Source of the DNA: Streptomyces massasporeus
GTDB lineage: Bacteria; Actinomycetota; Actinomycetes; Streptomycetales; Streptomycetaceae
Reading direction: 5' to 3'
Length of the DNA stretch: 64,000 nucleotides
Assembly: GCF_014648995.1 (NCBI RefSeq)
Contig: NZ_BMSE01000004.1
Location: 1 to 64,000 of the forward strand
Below, piece after piece: positions 40,312-51,122 of the stretch (position 1 is the first letter of the stretch; the number at the start of each line of letters is the position of its first letter). A model generated the notes under the pieces. That model searched no databases and was not told where the DNA came from. It was given only the letters and a program-made list of their open reading frames with translations. The position numbers and the translations under genes were made by a program.

Positions 40312-40788
40312 CTAGCTCGGCTGCTCGATCTGCTGCGCGATGTACAGCGCCTCGCCGAGCTTCTCGATCAGCTCCAGCTGCGTGTCCAGGTAGTCGATGT
40401 GGTGCTCCTCGTCCTCGAGGATCGACTCGAAGAGATTCGCGGACGTGATGTCGCCCTTGGTGCGCATCACCTCGATGCCGCGCTTGAGCCGGTCGATCGC
40501 CTCGACCTCGACCTGCCGGTCCGCCTGGAACATCTCGGTGACCGTCTGGCCGACCCGTACGTGGAAAAGTCGCTGGTAGTTCGGCAGGCCGTCCAGCATG
40601 AGGATGCGCTCGGTGATCTTGTCCGCGTGCTTCATCTCATCGATGGACTCTTCACGCGTGTACTTGGCGAGCTTGGTCCAGCCTTTGTTGTCCTGGATCC
40701 GGTAGTGCAGCCAGTACTGGTTGATCGCCGTCAGCTCGCCGGTCAACTGCTCGTTGAGGAATTCGAGGACCTCGGGGTCGCCCTGCAT
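40312..40788 (-). CDS. bfr: Bacterioferritin
   Basis: Heme-bearing iron-storage protein; 24 subunits form a shell. The 158-residue chain has ferroxidase residues Glu18, Glu51, His54, Glu127 and His130, and Met52, the heme ligand between subunits. AAGGAGCC precedes ATG 40788; the longer open frame upstream lacks a start with a ribosome site. It converges with bfd, so the two iron genes are under separate promoters. Confidence 0.96.
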   Translation of the reverse strand: MQGDPEVLEFLNEQLTGELTAINQYWLHYRIQDNKGWTKLAKYTREESIDEMKHADKITERILMLDGLPNYQRLFHVRVGQTVTEMFQADRQVEVEAIDRLKRGIEVMRTKGDITSANLFESILEDEEHHIDYLDTQLELIEKLGEALYIAQQIEQPS

Positions 40789-40964
40789 CGCAGAGGCTCC
40801 TTCCACGCGGGGGAACTGGCAGGTTGCGCCGCATGATTCCACTGGTGAAGAAGATCGTCCAGTAAGTCTCCACTTAGTAAGTAAGGGCATGCTTAGCTGA
40901 GTTTGTCCCGTTTCTGAAGTGGGCCCGGTCAGGGGCATCACCCGGGGTCTGTCAGGATGGAGTC

Positions 40965-41615
40965 ATGGGTCAGCCGCTGGAACACGAATCGGGAGAAGGG
41001 CGCGATCCAGCAGGAGCGACGCAGCCCGACCTGCCCCCGGGACAGCGGTTGCAACGCGGCTGGCCGGTCACGCACTACGGCCCCGTCCCCAAGTTCCGGC
41101 CCGAGCGCTGGGAGTTCCGGGTCTTCGGCGCCACCGCCGACGGCGGCAAGCACTGCTGGACCCACGAGGAGTTCACGGCCCTGCCCCACACCACCGTCGT
41201 GGCCGATCTGCACTGCGTCACGAAGTTCAGCATGCTGGGCGCCGAGTGGGGCGGAATCCCCGCGCGCACGCTCCTCGACCTGGCCCCGCCCGCGGACGAC
41301 GTCACCCACGTGATGGTGTGGGCCGAGTACGGATTCAGCTCCAACCTCCGGCTCTCCGACTTCACCGGCGATCAGGTCCTCTTCGCCACCCACAAGGACG
41401 GTGAGCTGCTCACCGCCGAGCACGGTTTCCCCCTGCGCCTGATCGTTCCCCACCTCTACGCCTGGAAGGGCCCCAAGTGGGTGCGCGGTGTGGAGTACAT
41501 GACCGCCGACCGGCGTGGGTTCTGGGAGGAGCGGGGCTACCACAACATCGGCGACCCCTGGCAGGAGCAGCGCTACTCGTACCAGGAGCTGCCGGGGGAC
41601 GGGCCCGACCTCTGA
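40965..41615 (+). CDS. Sulfite oxidase-like molybdopterin-binding protein
   Basis: A 216-residue protein of the SUOX molybdopterin domain (YuiH/MsrP-like) without signal peptide or heme domain. Cys84 (DLHCVTKFS) is the molybdenum ligand. HLYAWKGPKWV and the final WQEQRYSY are typical of the short actinobacterial form. Physiological substrate unknown. CAGGAT (40953-40958) lies 6 nt before the ATG (leaderless). Confidence 0.88.
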   Translation: MGQPLEHESGEGRDPAGATQPDLPPGQRLQRGWPVTHYGPVPKFRPERWEFRVFGATADGGKHCWTHEEFTALPHTTVVADLHCVTKFSMLGAEWGGIPARTLLDLAPPADDVTHVMVWAEYGFSSNLRLSDFTGDQVLFATHKDGELLTAEHGFPLRLIVPHLYAWKGPKWVRGVEYMTADRRGFWEERGYHNIGDPWQEQRYSYQELPGDGPDL

Positions 41616-41657
41616 CGGACCAGCCGTCGCCGACGGACTCCGTCGCGAGGGGCGGGC

Positions 41658-42533
41658 TCAGCCGTCGCGCAGCTTCTTCAGCCGCTCCACGTCGGCCGCG
41701 TGCCCCTGCTTGCCGCCCGGCGTCTCGATGATCAGCGGCACGCCCTCGGTCGCGGGGTGCGTCATCAGGGCCCGGAACGGGTCCTCGCCGATGTGGCCGA
41801 CGCCGATGTTCTCGTGCCGGTCCTTGTGGGCGCCCACCACGTCCTTGGAGTCGTTGGCGTGGATCAGCTTCAGCCGGCCCTCGCCGACCGTGTCCACCAG
41901 CAGGTCCAGCGTCTGGTGCATGCCGGCGGGGCCGGTCAGGTCGTGCCCGGCCGCGAAGATGTGGCAGGTGTCCAGGCACACGCCGAGCATCGGGTGGGCG
42001 TCCAGCGCCTCGAAGTACGGGCCGAAGTCCCACGTCCGCGAGCACAGGGAGGCGCCCTGGCCCGCGGTCGACTCCAGCAGCAGGAACGGGTCGTCGTGGG
42101 TCAGCTCGTCCAGCAGCGGCAGCAGGTGTTCGCGCACCTGCTTCAGCGCCACCGACCGCTCCCGGCCGCCCGTCGCGCTGCCGGTGTGCACGACCACGCC
42201 CAGCGCCCCGATCTCCCGTCCGCGGCGCAGCGAGTGCCGCAACGACTCCACCGACCGCTCCACGGTCGCCTCGGTGTGCGAGCCGAAGTTGATCAGGTAG
42301 GGAGCGTGCACATAGGCCGGTACCGACTCGGCCGCGCAGGCGGCGCGGAACGCCTCGTCCTGCTTGGGGTTTCCGGTCGGCGTGGCCCAGCCGCGCGGAT
42401 TGGCGACGAAGACCTGGACGGCCTCCGCCTCCAGGTCACGGGCGTACGACAGGCCTACGGAATGGAGCCCACCGGCCACGGGGACGTGGCCGCCCACCGG
42501 GTTGCGGGAGGCGCCGGACAGCTGACTGTTCAC
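41658..42533 (-). CDS. nfo: Deoxyribonuclease IV (AP endonuclease, Nfo)
   Basis: Cuts DNA 5' to abasic sites in base excision repair. TIM-barrel AP2Ec protein of 291 residues; zinc-binding blocks are VHAPYLINFGS, VVVHTGS, LLLESTAGQG, CLDTCHIFAAG, IHANDSKD, RHENIGVGHIG and IIETPGGK. GTG 42533 is the start; the true start may be a few codons off, since the N-terminal 12 residues look non-conserved. It converges with the molybdopterin gene across 42 bp. Confidence 0.93.
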   Translation of the reverse strand: MNSQLSGASRNPVGGHVPVAGGLHSVGLSYARDLEAEAVQVFVANPRGWATPTGNPKQDEAFRAACAAESVPAYVHAPYLINFGSHTEATVERSVESLRHSLRRGREIGALGVVVHTGSATGGRERSVALKQVREHLLPLLDELTHDDPFLLLESTAGQGASLCSRTWDFGPYFEALDAHPMLGVCLDTCHIFAAGHDLTGPAGMHQTLDLLVDTVGEGRLKLIHANDSKDVVGAHKDRHENIGVGHIGEDPFRALMTHPATEGVPLIIETPGGKQGHAADVERLKKLRDG

Positions 42534-42591
42534 CCGTTCAGGGTGTCATGCGTCCGGCCCCGCCCCGTCCACGGGCTCCCGCCCGCCGTCA

Positions 42592-44529
42592 TCACCTGAT
42601 CTTGATGGTGATCGTCGAGCCCTTGGGCGCGGTCTGGCCACCCTCGACGGACTGGCTCTTGACCTCGTCGCCGAAGATGCCGAGCAGCCCGCGGTCCTCG
42701 TCGACCTCGAACCCGGCGCCCTCCAGCGCCTGCCTGGCGTCGTCGACGCTGTCGCCGACCACGTCCGGGACCTCGATCATCTCGGGGCCCTTGGACAGCG
42801 TCAGCGTCACGGTGTCGCCCTCGGCCGCCGGGCCGCCGGACGCCGGCGACTGGCGGACGACCTGGCCCTTGTCGTACTCGGAGGAGGTGACCCGCTCGGT
42901 GGCGATCTTCACCTTGAGGCCGGCCTCCGTCAGCTCGGACCTCGCGTCGGCTTCGTCCGAGCCGGTGACGTCGGGGATGTCGATGCGGGCGCCCTTGCTG
43001 ACGACCAGCGCGACACCCGTGCCCGCGCGCACCTTCGTGCCGTCCGCCGGGCGCGCGGTGATCACCGAGCCGCGCGGCACGTCCTCGCTGAACTCCCGGG
43101 TGACCATGCCCGGCTCCAGCCCGTCCTCCTTCAGCAGGCTCCGCGCCTTGTCCAGCTTCCGGCCGGCCAGGGCGGGCACCCGCACGGTCTCGGGGCCGTC
43201 GGAGACGGTGATGCCCACCGCGTCGTTGCCGCGGATGCGCGTCCCGGCCTTCGGGTCGCTGCTGATGATCTGGCCGCGCTCCACGGTGTCGCTGTAGGCG
43301 TGCTTCACCTTGCCGAGCTCGAGACCGGCGTCCTGCAGCCGGTCCTCGGCCTGTTCCTGGGTCTTCGCCAGCAGCGGGGGGACCTCGGTGAACTGGCCGG
43401 AGTTGATGTACCAGATGCCGGCGCCGAGGCCGAGCACGAGCAGGACGGCGACGACGATCGCCGCCGGGCCGCGCCGGGAGCCCGAGCGGCGCCGGGTCGG
43501 CGGGGGCGGCGGCGGGGACGCGAAGCGGCTGGTGCGGTCGAGGTCGGCCCCGGAGGCCTCGTCGTCCTCGTTGACCGGCAGCGGGCGCGGCGTGGTCAGG
43601 GCGCGCGGGATCACCGTCGTCCGGTCGTCGCCGTTGTCGTGGTCCACCGCGAGTGCCTGCGGCGGCACCGCGTCCAGCTGCTCCTCGCTCAGCCGGCCGC
43701 GTCCGTCACGGACCTGCGCGAGCAGCGCCACCGCGTCGTACGGGCGGACGGCCGGGGTGCGGGCCGTCGCCGAGGCGACCATCTCGTCCAGCTCGTACGC
43801 CATGCCGGGCACGGAGGCCGAGGGCGGGGGCACGTCCTCGTGCAGGTGCTTGTAGAGGATCACGGCGGGGGAGTCCCCGTCGTGCGGCTTGTCGCCGGTC
43901 AGCATCTCGTACAGCATCACGCCGCAGGCGTACACGTCGACGCGGGGATCGGCGGTGCCGTCCTCTATCTGCTCCGGGGCGAGGTACGAGACCGTGCCGA
44001 GGACGGTGCCGGTGGTGTTCGTCACCGTGTCCACGGCCCGGACGAGCCCGAAGTCGGCGACCTTCACCCGCCCGTCGTCCCCTATCAGGACGTTCTCGGG
44101 CTTCATGTCGCGGTGCACGAACCCGGCGCGGTGCGCGGCGCCCAGCGCGGCCAGCACCGGCTCCAGGATGTCCAGCGCGGCCCGCGGCTGCAGGGCCCCG
44201 CGCTCGCGCAGCACGTCCCGCAGGGTGCAGCCCGCCACGTACTCCATCGCCAGGTACACGTACGAGCCGTCGTTGCCCTGGTCGAAGACCTGCACCACGT
44301 TCGGGTGGGCCAGCCGGGCCACGGACTTCGCCTCGCGGATGAACCGCTCGACGAACGAGGCGTCGACCGCGAGCGAGGGGTGCATCACCTTGAGCGCGAG
44401 GACCCGGTCGAGCCGGGTGTCCACGGCCCGGTAGACCGTGGCCATCCCGCCGACCGCGATCCGCGAATCGATGCGATACCGGCCGTCGAGCACCTGCCCG
44501 ACCAAGGGGTCCTGAAGGGTCGTGTCCAC
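42592..44529 (-). CDS. pkaF: PASTA-domain Ser/Thr protein kinase
   Basis: Transmembrane eukaryotic-like kinase, expected to sense peptidoglycan outside and phosphorylate proteins inside. Residues about 17-280 are the kinase (catalytic Lys47, HRDMKPEN, DFG, APE). A Pro-rich linker, a single helix (about 355-375) and four extracellular PASTA repeats (to residue 645) follow. GTG 44529 was chosen: TACACT lies 7 nt upstream and it gives the MDTTLQDPL start; GTG 44553 is an alternative. The kinase (Rv2176 pknL) is the counterpart, but it lacks PASTA repeats. Confidence 0.94.
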   Translation of the reverse strand: MDTTLQDPLVGQVLDGRYRIDSRIAVGGMATVYRAVDTRLDRVLALKVMHPSLAVDASFVERFIREAKSVARLAHPNVVQVFDQGNDGSYVYLAMEYVAGCTLRDVLRERGALQPRAALDILEPVLAALGAAHRAGFVHRDMKPENVLIGDDGRVKVADFGLVRAVDTVTNTTGTVLGTVSYLAPEQIEDGTADPRVDVYACGVMLYEMLTGDKPHDGDSPAVILYKHLHEDVPPPSASVPGMAYELDEMVASATARTPAVRPYDAVALLAQVRDGRGRLSEEQLDAVPPQALAVDHDNGDDRTTVIPRALTTPRPLPVNEDDEASGADLDRTSRFASPPPPPPTRRRSGSRRGPAAIVVAVLLVLGLGAGIWYINSGQFTEVPPLLAKTQEQAEDRLQDAGLELGKVKHAYSDTVERGQIISSDPKAGTRIRGNDAVGITVSDGPETVRVPALAGRKLDKARSLLKEDGLEPGMVTREFSEDVPRGSVITARPADGTKVRAGTGVALVVSKGARIDIPDVTGSDEADARSELTEAGLKVKIATERVTSSEYDKGQVVRQSPASGGPAAEGDTVTLTLSKGPEMIEVPDVVGDSVDDARQALEGAGFEVDEDRGLLGIFGDEVKSQSVEGGQTAPKGSTITIKIR

Positions 44530-44622
44530 GCAGGCGAGTGTACGAGCCGACACCGACAGCTCTCCCGCCCCGCCCGTTTTCGGGGCGCGACTGCAGCCGA
44601 CCTGTGACGTCTGGACGGGCCC

Positions 44623-46810
<2,188 letters not shown>

Positions 46811-46823
46811 GGGCGTCCAGCCC

Positions 46824-46906
46824 CTCCCTTCGCCGGCATGACCCGGATCAGGTTCGTACGGTCGGAGGCCGCCAGCCTCCCTCTCAGCCCGGTGCGTCCG
46901 GGCTCC
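46824..46906 (-). promoter_or_regulatory. TPP riboswitch (THI element)
   Basis: On the minus strand the leader shows GGGCTGAGAGGGAGGCT, a variable stem, then GAACCTGATCCGGGTCATGCC and GGCGAAGGGA, the conserved THI-box parts in order. It ends 14 nt before the thiO ATG, so thiamine pyrophosphate should block translation or trigger termination. Confidence 0.96.
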
Positions 46907-46971
46907 CGCGAGTGCTTTACGTTGGCCACCCTAGCCCGATGCCGTATCCCGCAGTAAGGGAGCCTTCGTCC

Positions 46972-47322
46972 ATGGCCCGATCCCTCGACGGTCTCGTCCT
47001 CGCCCCGGTCGCCGACCAGGCACCCGGTCAGGTGGGCACCCGCACCCGGTTCACGTACCACGAGCGGCAGGGCGAGATCTGGGCCGAGTACACGGGCGGC
47101 GACGTCGTACGCGGGCATCTCGTGGGTACCCGGAGGGGTGACCGGCTGGACTTCCGGTACGTCCAGCTCAAGCGGGACGGCACCACCTCCTCGGGGCACT
47201 GCGTCTCGACGGTCGTGGAGCTGCCCGACGGGCGGGTGCGGCTGGAGGAGACCTGGGAGTGGGAGTCCCAGCGGGGCGACGGTACGAGCGTTGTGGAGCA
47301 GGTCACGGCGCATGAGCACTGA
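46972..47322 (+). CDS. Conserved hypothetical protein (n-acetylglutamate-synthase-like small beta protein)
   Basis: A 116-residue protein rich in beta strands (FTYHERQGEIWAEYTGGDVVRG, then repeated basic strands). It resembles the small conserved proteins often found upstream of oxidoreductases, but I cannot name a family with certainty. ATG 46972 follows AAGGGAGC; the open frame from 46912 has no ribosome site and overlaps the riboswitch antisense. Confidence 0.7.
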   Translation: MARSLDGLVLAPVADQAPGQVGTRTRFTYHERQGEIWAEYTGGDVVRGHLVGTRRGDRLDFRYVQLKRDGTTSSGHCVSTVVELPDGRVRLEETWEWESQRGDGTSVVEQVTAHEH

Positions 47323-47337
47323 CTGACAATTCGTCAG
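47323..47337 (+). promoter_or_regulatory. Operator-like site before the ferredoxin reductase gene
   Basis: CTGACAATTCGTCAG, 18 nt before GTG 47355, with TATGGT (47343-47348) between them as a leaderless -10. It resembles the pfkA site at 35356. Confidence 0.45.
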
Positions 47338-47354
47338 GTGTCTATGGTGATCAG

Positions 47355-48596
47355 GTGAGCGAGCAGACGCAGCAACCAGGTTCGTCCGCGCCGCGGCGCG
47401 TCGTCGTGGCGGGCGCGGGCATGGCCGGGGTGCAGACCGCCGTCGCCCTGCGCGAGCAGGGATTCGCCGGGGACGTGATCCTGATCGGCGCCGAGCCCCA
47501 CCAGCCCTACGACCGGCCCCCGTTGTCCAAGGCCGTCCTGCTCGGCAAGTCAGAGGGCTCCGCCTTCGACGTCGACTTCGAAGCCCTCGGCATCGAACTG
47601 CGGCTCGGCTGCGAGGTACTGGGCCTGCGCCCCGCCGACCACGAGCTCGACACCGAGGACGGGCCCGTGCCCTACGACGTCCTGGTGGTCGCGACCGGCG
47701 CCGAACCGGTCCGGCTGCCGGGCGCGGAGGGCGTGCCCGGCGTGCATCTGCTGCGCACCCTGGACGACGCCGAGCGGCTGCGGCCGGTGCTGGCCCGCCG
47801 GCACGACATCGTGGTCGTCGGCGCGGGCTGGATCGGCGCGGAGTTCGCCACGGCCGCCCGCGAGGCGGGCTGTGCGGTGACCGTCGTCGAGGCCGCCGAA
47901 CGGCCGCTCGCCGGGGCACTGCCCGCCGAGGTCGCCGCCCCGATGGCCGGCTGGTACGCCGACGCGGGCGCGGTCCTGCGCACGCACGCGCGTGTGGCGC
48001 ACGTGGAGCCCGGTGCCGTTTTCCTCGACGACGGCTCGCGGCTGCCCGCGGACGCGGTCGTCGTCGGCATCGGCGCCCGCCCCGCCACGGCCTGGCTGGC
48101 CGGCTCCGGGATCGAGCTGGGCACCCAGGGCGAGATCGTGGCCGACGAGCATCTGCGCTCCACCGCTGCGGACGTGTACGCGGTCGGCGACTGTGCCTCC
48201 TTCCCCTCCGGGCGCTACGGCGAGCGTCTGCTCGTCCACCACTGGGACAACGCCCTCCAGGGGCCGCGCACGGTGGCCCTGAACATCGTCGGCCGGGCCG
48301 CGGGGGAGGCGCCGGCGGTGTACGACCCGGTGCCGTACTTCTGGTCCGAGCAGTTCGGGCGGTTCGTCCAGTACGCCGGGCACCACGCGGACGCGGACAC
48401 GACCCTGTGGCGGGGCGACCCCTCCGGACCGGCCTGGACGGTGTGCTGGCTGCGCGGGGAGCGGCTGGTCGCGCTGCTGGCGGTCGGCCGGCCCCGGGAT
48501 CTGGCGCAGGGCCGCCGCCTGATCGAGTCGGGCGTCCCGATGAACCCGGTGCTCCTGACGGATCCGGCCAGGCCCCTGAAGGCGGCCACGGCGTAG
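47355..48596 (+). CDS. FAD-dependent ferredoxin reductase / pyridine nucleotide-disulfide oxidoreductase
   Basis: A 413-residue flavoenzyme of the ferredoxin reductase type. It has an FAD motif VVVAGAGMAGVQ, PYDRPPLSK, the NAD(P)H motif IVVVGAGWIGAEF and the YAVGDCA FAD tail motif, then the reductase C domain. It should pass electrons from NAD(P)H to a ferredoxin, perhaps for a cytochrome P450 or dioxygenase; no partner is next to it. The GTG is probably leaderless. Confidence 0.92.
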   Translation: MSEQTQQPGSSAPRRVVVAGAGMAGVQTAVALREQGFAGDVILIGAEPHQPYDRPPLSKAVLLGKSEGSAFDVDFEALGIELRLGCEVLGLRPADHELDTEDGPVPYDVLVVATGAEPVRLPGAEGVPGVHLLRTLDDAERLRPVLARRHDIVVVGAGWIGAEFATAAREAGCAVTVVEAAERPLAGALPAEVAAPMAGWYADAGAVLRTHARVAHVEPGAVFLDDGSRLPADAVVVGIGARPATAWLAGSGIELGTQGEIVADEHLRSTAADVYAVGDCASFPSGRYGERLLVHHWDNALQGPRTVALNIVGRAAGEAPAVYDPVPYFWSEQFGRFVQYAGHHADADTTLWRGDPSGPAWTVCWLRGERLVALLAVGRPRDLAQGRRLIESGVPMNPVLLTDPARPLKAATA

Positions 48597-48707
48597 GCGC
48601 CCGGGCCGTCGCGGGGCCGCGGGGCGGCGCTGATGGGGAGGGGCGCGGCAGCCCGGCCGGACCGAGCCGACTTCCGACTGTCAGTGGTAAATGGCAGGCT
48701 GGTTTCC

Positions 48708-49073
48708 GTGACCGAGATTGACGCAAAGATCGATGCTCTCGTCCCCGCCTGGCTCACCCTCCCCGACATCGCCGAACAGTTCGATGTCGAGGTGACGCGT
48801 GTGCGGCAGCTGGTCAAGGACGGCCAGCTCATCGCCGTACGCCGTGGTGAGAACCGCGCGCTGCACGTCCCCGCCGCCTTCATCGACGGGGACAAGGTCG
48901 TCAAGGGCCTGTCCGGGACCCTGACGCTCCTGCGGGACGACGGCTTCACGGACGAAGAGATGCTGGAGTGGCTCTTCACCCCGGACGACAGCCTGCCCGG
49001 CACCCCCGCGCAGGCGCTCAGCGAGAACCGCGGCACGGAGGTGAAGCGCCGCGCCCAGGCGCTCGCGGTCTGA
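48708..49073 (+). CDS. Rv2175c-like winged-helix DNA-binding protein
   Basis: A 121-residue regulator. The N-terminal MerR-like winged helix (LTLPDIAEQFDVEVTRVRQLVKDGQLIAVRRG) is followed by the C-terminal domain of the Rv2175c family. M. tuberculosis Rv2175c is a DNA-binding substrate of kinase PknL, its neighbour. Here a Ser/Thr kinase gene lies 4.2 kb away in the same syntenic block. GTG 48708 was chosen by family alignment and a CAGGCT -10-like box 7 nt upstream. Confidence 0.88.
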   Translation: MTEIDAKIDALVPAWLTLPDIAEQFDVEVTRVRQLVKDGQLIAVRRGENRALHVPAAFIDGDKVVKGLSGTLTLLRDDGFTDEEMLEWLFTPDDSLPGTPAQALSENRGTEVKRRAQALAV

Positions 49074-49384
49074 CCCGGCCGCGACGGGACAACCGTCCGG
49101 TGCCGTGTGAGCGGGGCCGGACCTGAACAACCGCCCGATGTGGGGCCGTGGCCCGCGAGGTCACGGCCCGGGGGTGACTCGCGCCCGTTCCGGCCGGGTG
49201 GGGAGACGTAAGGTGCCCAAGGCGTTCGCCGAAGGGCAGAGGAGCTCCCGCGTCGCCCGCCCGGCAGCCGGGTGCTCCAGCACCCGGGAGCCGCCCGCCC
49301 GGCAGCCGAGTGCTCCGGAGCCGGGACCCACCGATCCGCGGGCGCGTCCGCACCCGCACGCCACCGACACCCTGGGGGACACGC
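49074..49384. repeat. Intergenic region with a 25-bp direct repeat
   Basis: A 311-bp gap without a gene. Two 25-bp copies of CGCCCGCCCGGCAGCCG... (49254-49278 and 49292-49316, one mismatch) lie 38 bp apart. The first also forms a 9-bp stem hairpin (49268-49288). No TPP element was seen before thiE. Confidence 0.6.
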
Positions 49385-50044
49385 ATGACCGGCACCGCAG
49401 CCGCCACCGCACGGGCCCGGCTCGCCGACGCCCGGGTCTACCTCTGCACCGACGCGCGCAAGCGGCAGGGCGACCTCGGGGACTTCCTCGACGCCGTGCT
49501 GTCCGGCGGCGTCGACATCGTGCAGCTGCGGGACAAGGGCATGGAGGCCGGTGAGGAGCTGGAGCACCTGGCCGTCTTCGCCGACGCCTGTGCCCGGCAC
49601 GGCAAGCTGCTCGCGGTCAACGACCGGGCGGACGTCGCCCACGCCGCCGGCGCCGACGTCCTGCACCTCGGCCAGGGCGACCTCCCGGTCCCCGCGGCCC
49701 GCGCGCTCCTCGGCGACGACGTCCTGATCGGCCGTTCCACCCACTCCGAGTCCGAGGCCGCCGCGGCCGCCGTCCAGCCGGGCGTGGACTACTTCTGCAC
49801 CGGCCCGTGCTGGCCGACCCCCACCAAGCCCGGCCGCCACGCCCCCGGCCTGGGCCTCGTCCGGTACACGGCCGCCCTCGGCACCGACCGCCCCTGGTTC
49901 GCCATCGGCGGCATCGACCTCGGCACCCTCGACCAGGTGCTCGAAGCGGGCGCCCGGCGCGTGGTCGTCGTACGGGCGATCACCGAGGCAGACGACCCGG
50001 GGGCCGCGGCGGCCGAGTTCGCGAAGCGGCTGCGGGAGGCGTAG
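49385..50044 (+). CDS. thiE: Thiamine phosphate synthase
   Basis: Joins the thiazole and pyrimidine halves into thiamine phosphate. TIM-barrel protein of 219 residues with [49 protein letters not shown] and AIGGI motifs. The ATG 49385 follows CTGGGGGACACGC, a modest ribosome site. It lies apart from thiOSG and shows no THI box. Confidence 0.94.
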   Translation: MTGTAAATARARLADARVYLCTDARKRQGDLGDFLDAVLSGGVDIVQLRDKGMEAGEELEHLAVFADACARHGKLLAVNDRADVAHAAGADVLHLGQGDLPVPAARALLGDDVLIGRSTHSESEAAAAAVQPGVDYFCTGPCWPTPTKPGRHAPGLGLVRYTAALGTDRPWFAIGGIDLGTLDQVLEAGARRVVVVRAITEADDPGAAAAEFAKRLREA

Positions 50045-50125
50045 TTACGACGGTTTGTCCAAGGGATGGACAACGAGAGGACAATTCGGGCAAATGTCGG
50101 CCCCCGGTTGGGGGACCGACCACCC

Positions 50126-50143
50126 CTGGCTAACCTGCCGGTA
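50126..50143 (+). promoter_or_regulatory. Putative leaderless promoter of metF
   Basis: TAACCT (50131-50136) lies 6 nt before ATG 50143 and there is no Shine-Dalgarno. Confidence 0.5.
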
Positions 50144-51066
50144 TGGCCCTCGGCACCGCATCCATCAGGTCGGACCACGCTCGCACCGTCCGCGACATGC
50201 TCGCGGCCGGCAAGACGACGTACTCGTTCGAGTTCTACGCCCCCAAGACCCCGAAGGGCGAGCGGAACCTGTGGAACGCGCTGCGCCGGGTCGAGGCCGT
50301 GGCGCCCGACTTCGTCTCCGTCACCTATGGCGCGGGCGGTTCCACCCGCGCCGGCACGGTCAAGGCGACCGAGGCGATCGCCTCCGACACCACCCTCACC
50401 CCGATCGCCCACCTCACCGCGGTCGACCACTCGGTGGCCGACCTGCGCAACATCATCGGCCAGTACGCCGACGCCGGGATCCGCAACATGCTCGCCCTGC
50501 GCGGCGACCCGCCCGGCGACCCGATGGGCGACTGGGTGCCGCACCCCCGGGGCCTGGCCTACGCCGCCGAACTCGTCGAGCTGATCAAGGCCTCCGGCGA
50601 CTTCTGCGTGGGCGTCGCCGCCTTCCCGGCGATGCACCCGCGCTCCGCCGACTGGGACGCCGACGTGCGCCACTTCGTCGACAAGTGCCGGGCGGGCGCG
50701 GACTACGCCATCACGCAGATGTTCTTCCAGCCGGAGGACTACCTCCGGCTGCGCGACCGGGTCTCGGCCGCCGGCTGTGACACCCCGATCATTCCCGAGG
50801 TCATGCCGATCGCGAGCGTGAAGACGCTGGAGCGGATCGGGTCGCTCACCAACGCCGCGTTCCCGCCTGCCCTGAAAGAGCGGATCCTCACAGCAAAAGA
50901 CGATCCGGCCGCAGTACGCTCCATTGGGATCGAATTCGCCACGGAGTTCTGTGCGCGGCTGCTCGCCGAGGGTGTGCCCGGCTTGCACTTCATCACGCTC
51001 AACAACTCCACCGCGACACTCGAGATCTACGAGAACCTGGGCCTGCACCACTCACCGCAGGCCTAG
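50143..51066 (+). CDS. metF: Methylenetetrahydrofolate reductase
   Basis: Reduces 5,10-methylene-THF to 5-methyl-THF for methionine synthesis. FAD-binding TIM barrel of 307 residues: YSFEFYAPK (catalytic Glu), [28 protein letters not shown], and [14 protein letters not shown] are present. Rv2172c is the related enzyme in the M. tuberculosis block. Confidence 0.95.
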   Translation: MALGTASIRSDHARTVRDMLAAGKTTYSFEFYAPKTPKGERNLWNALRRVEAVAPDFVSVTYGAGGSTRAGTVKATEAIASDTTLTPIAHLTAVDHSVADLRNIIGQYADAGIRNMLALRGDPPGDPMGDWVPHPRGLAYAAELVELIKASGDFCVGVAAFPAMHPRSADWDADVRHFVDKCRAGADYAITQMFFQPEDYLRLRDRVSAAGCDTPIIPEVMPIASVKTLERIGSLTNAAFPPALKERILTAKDDPAAVRSIGIEFATEFCARLLAEGVPGLHFITLNNSTATLEIYENLGLHHSPQA

Positions 51067-51122
51067 ACCGTTCGCACCGGTATACGACACACTGCGTAAC
51101 GGCCACTGGGAGAGGGGCGTAC

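Noticed and set aside
40860..40912. Possible second iron box at the bfr promoter
   Set aside because: TTAGTAAGTAAGG with TGCTTAG has too few matches and no proper symmetry to the iron-box consensus.
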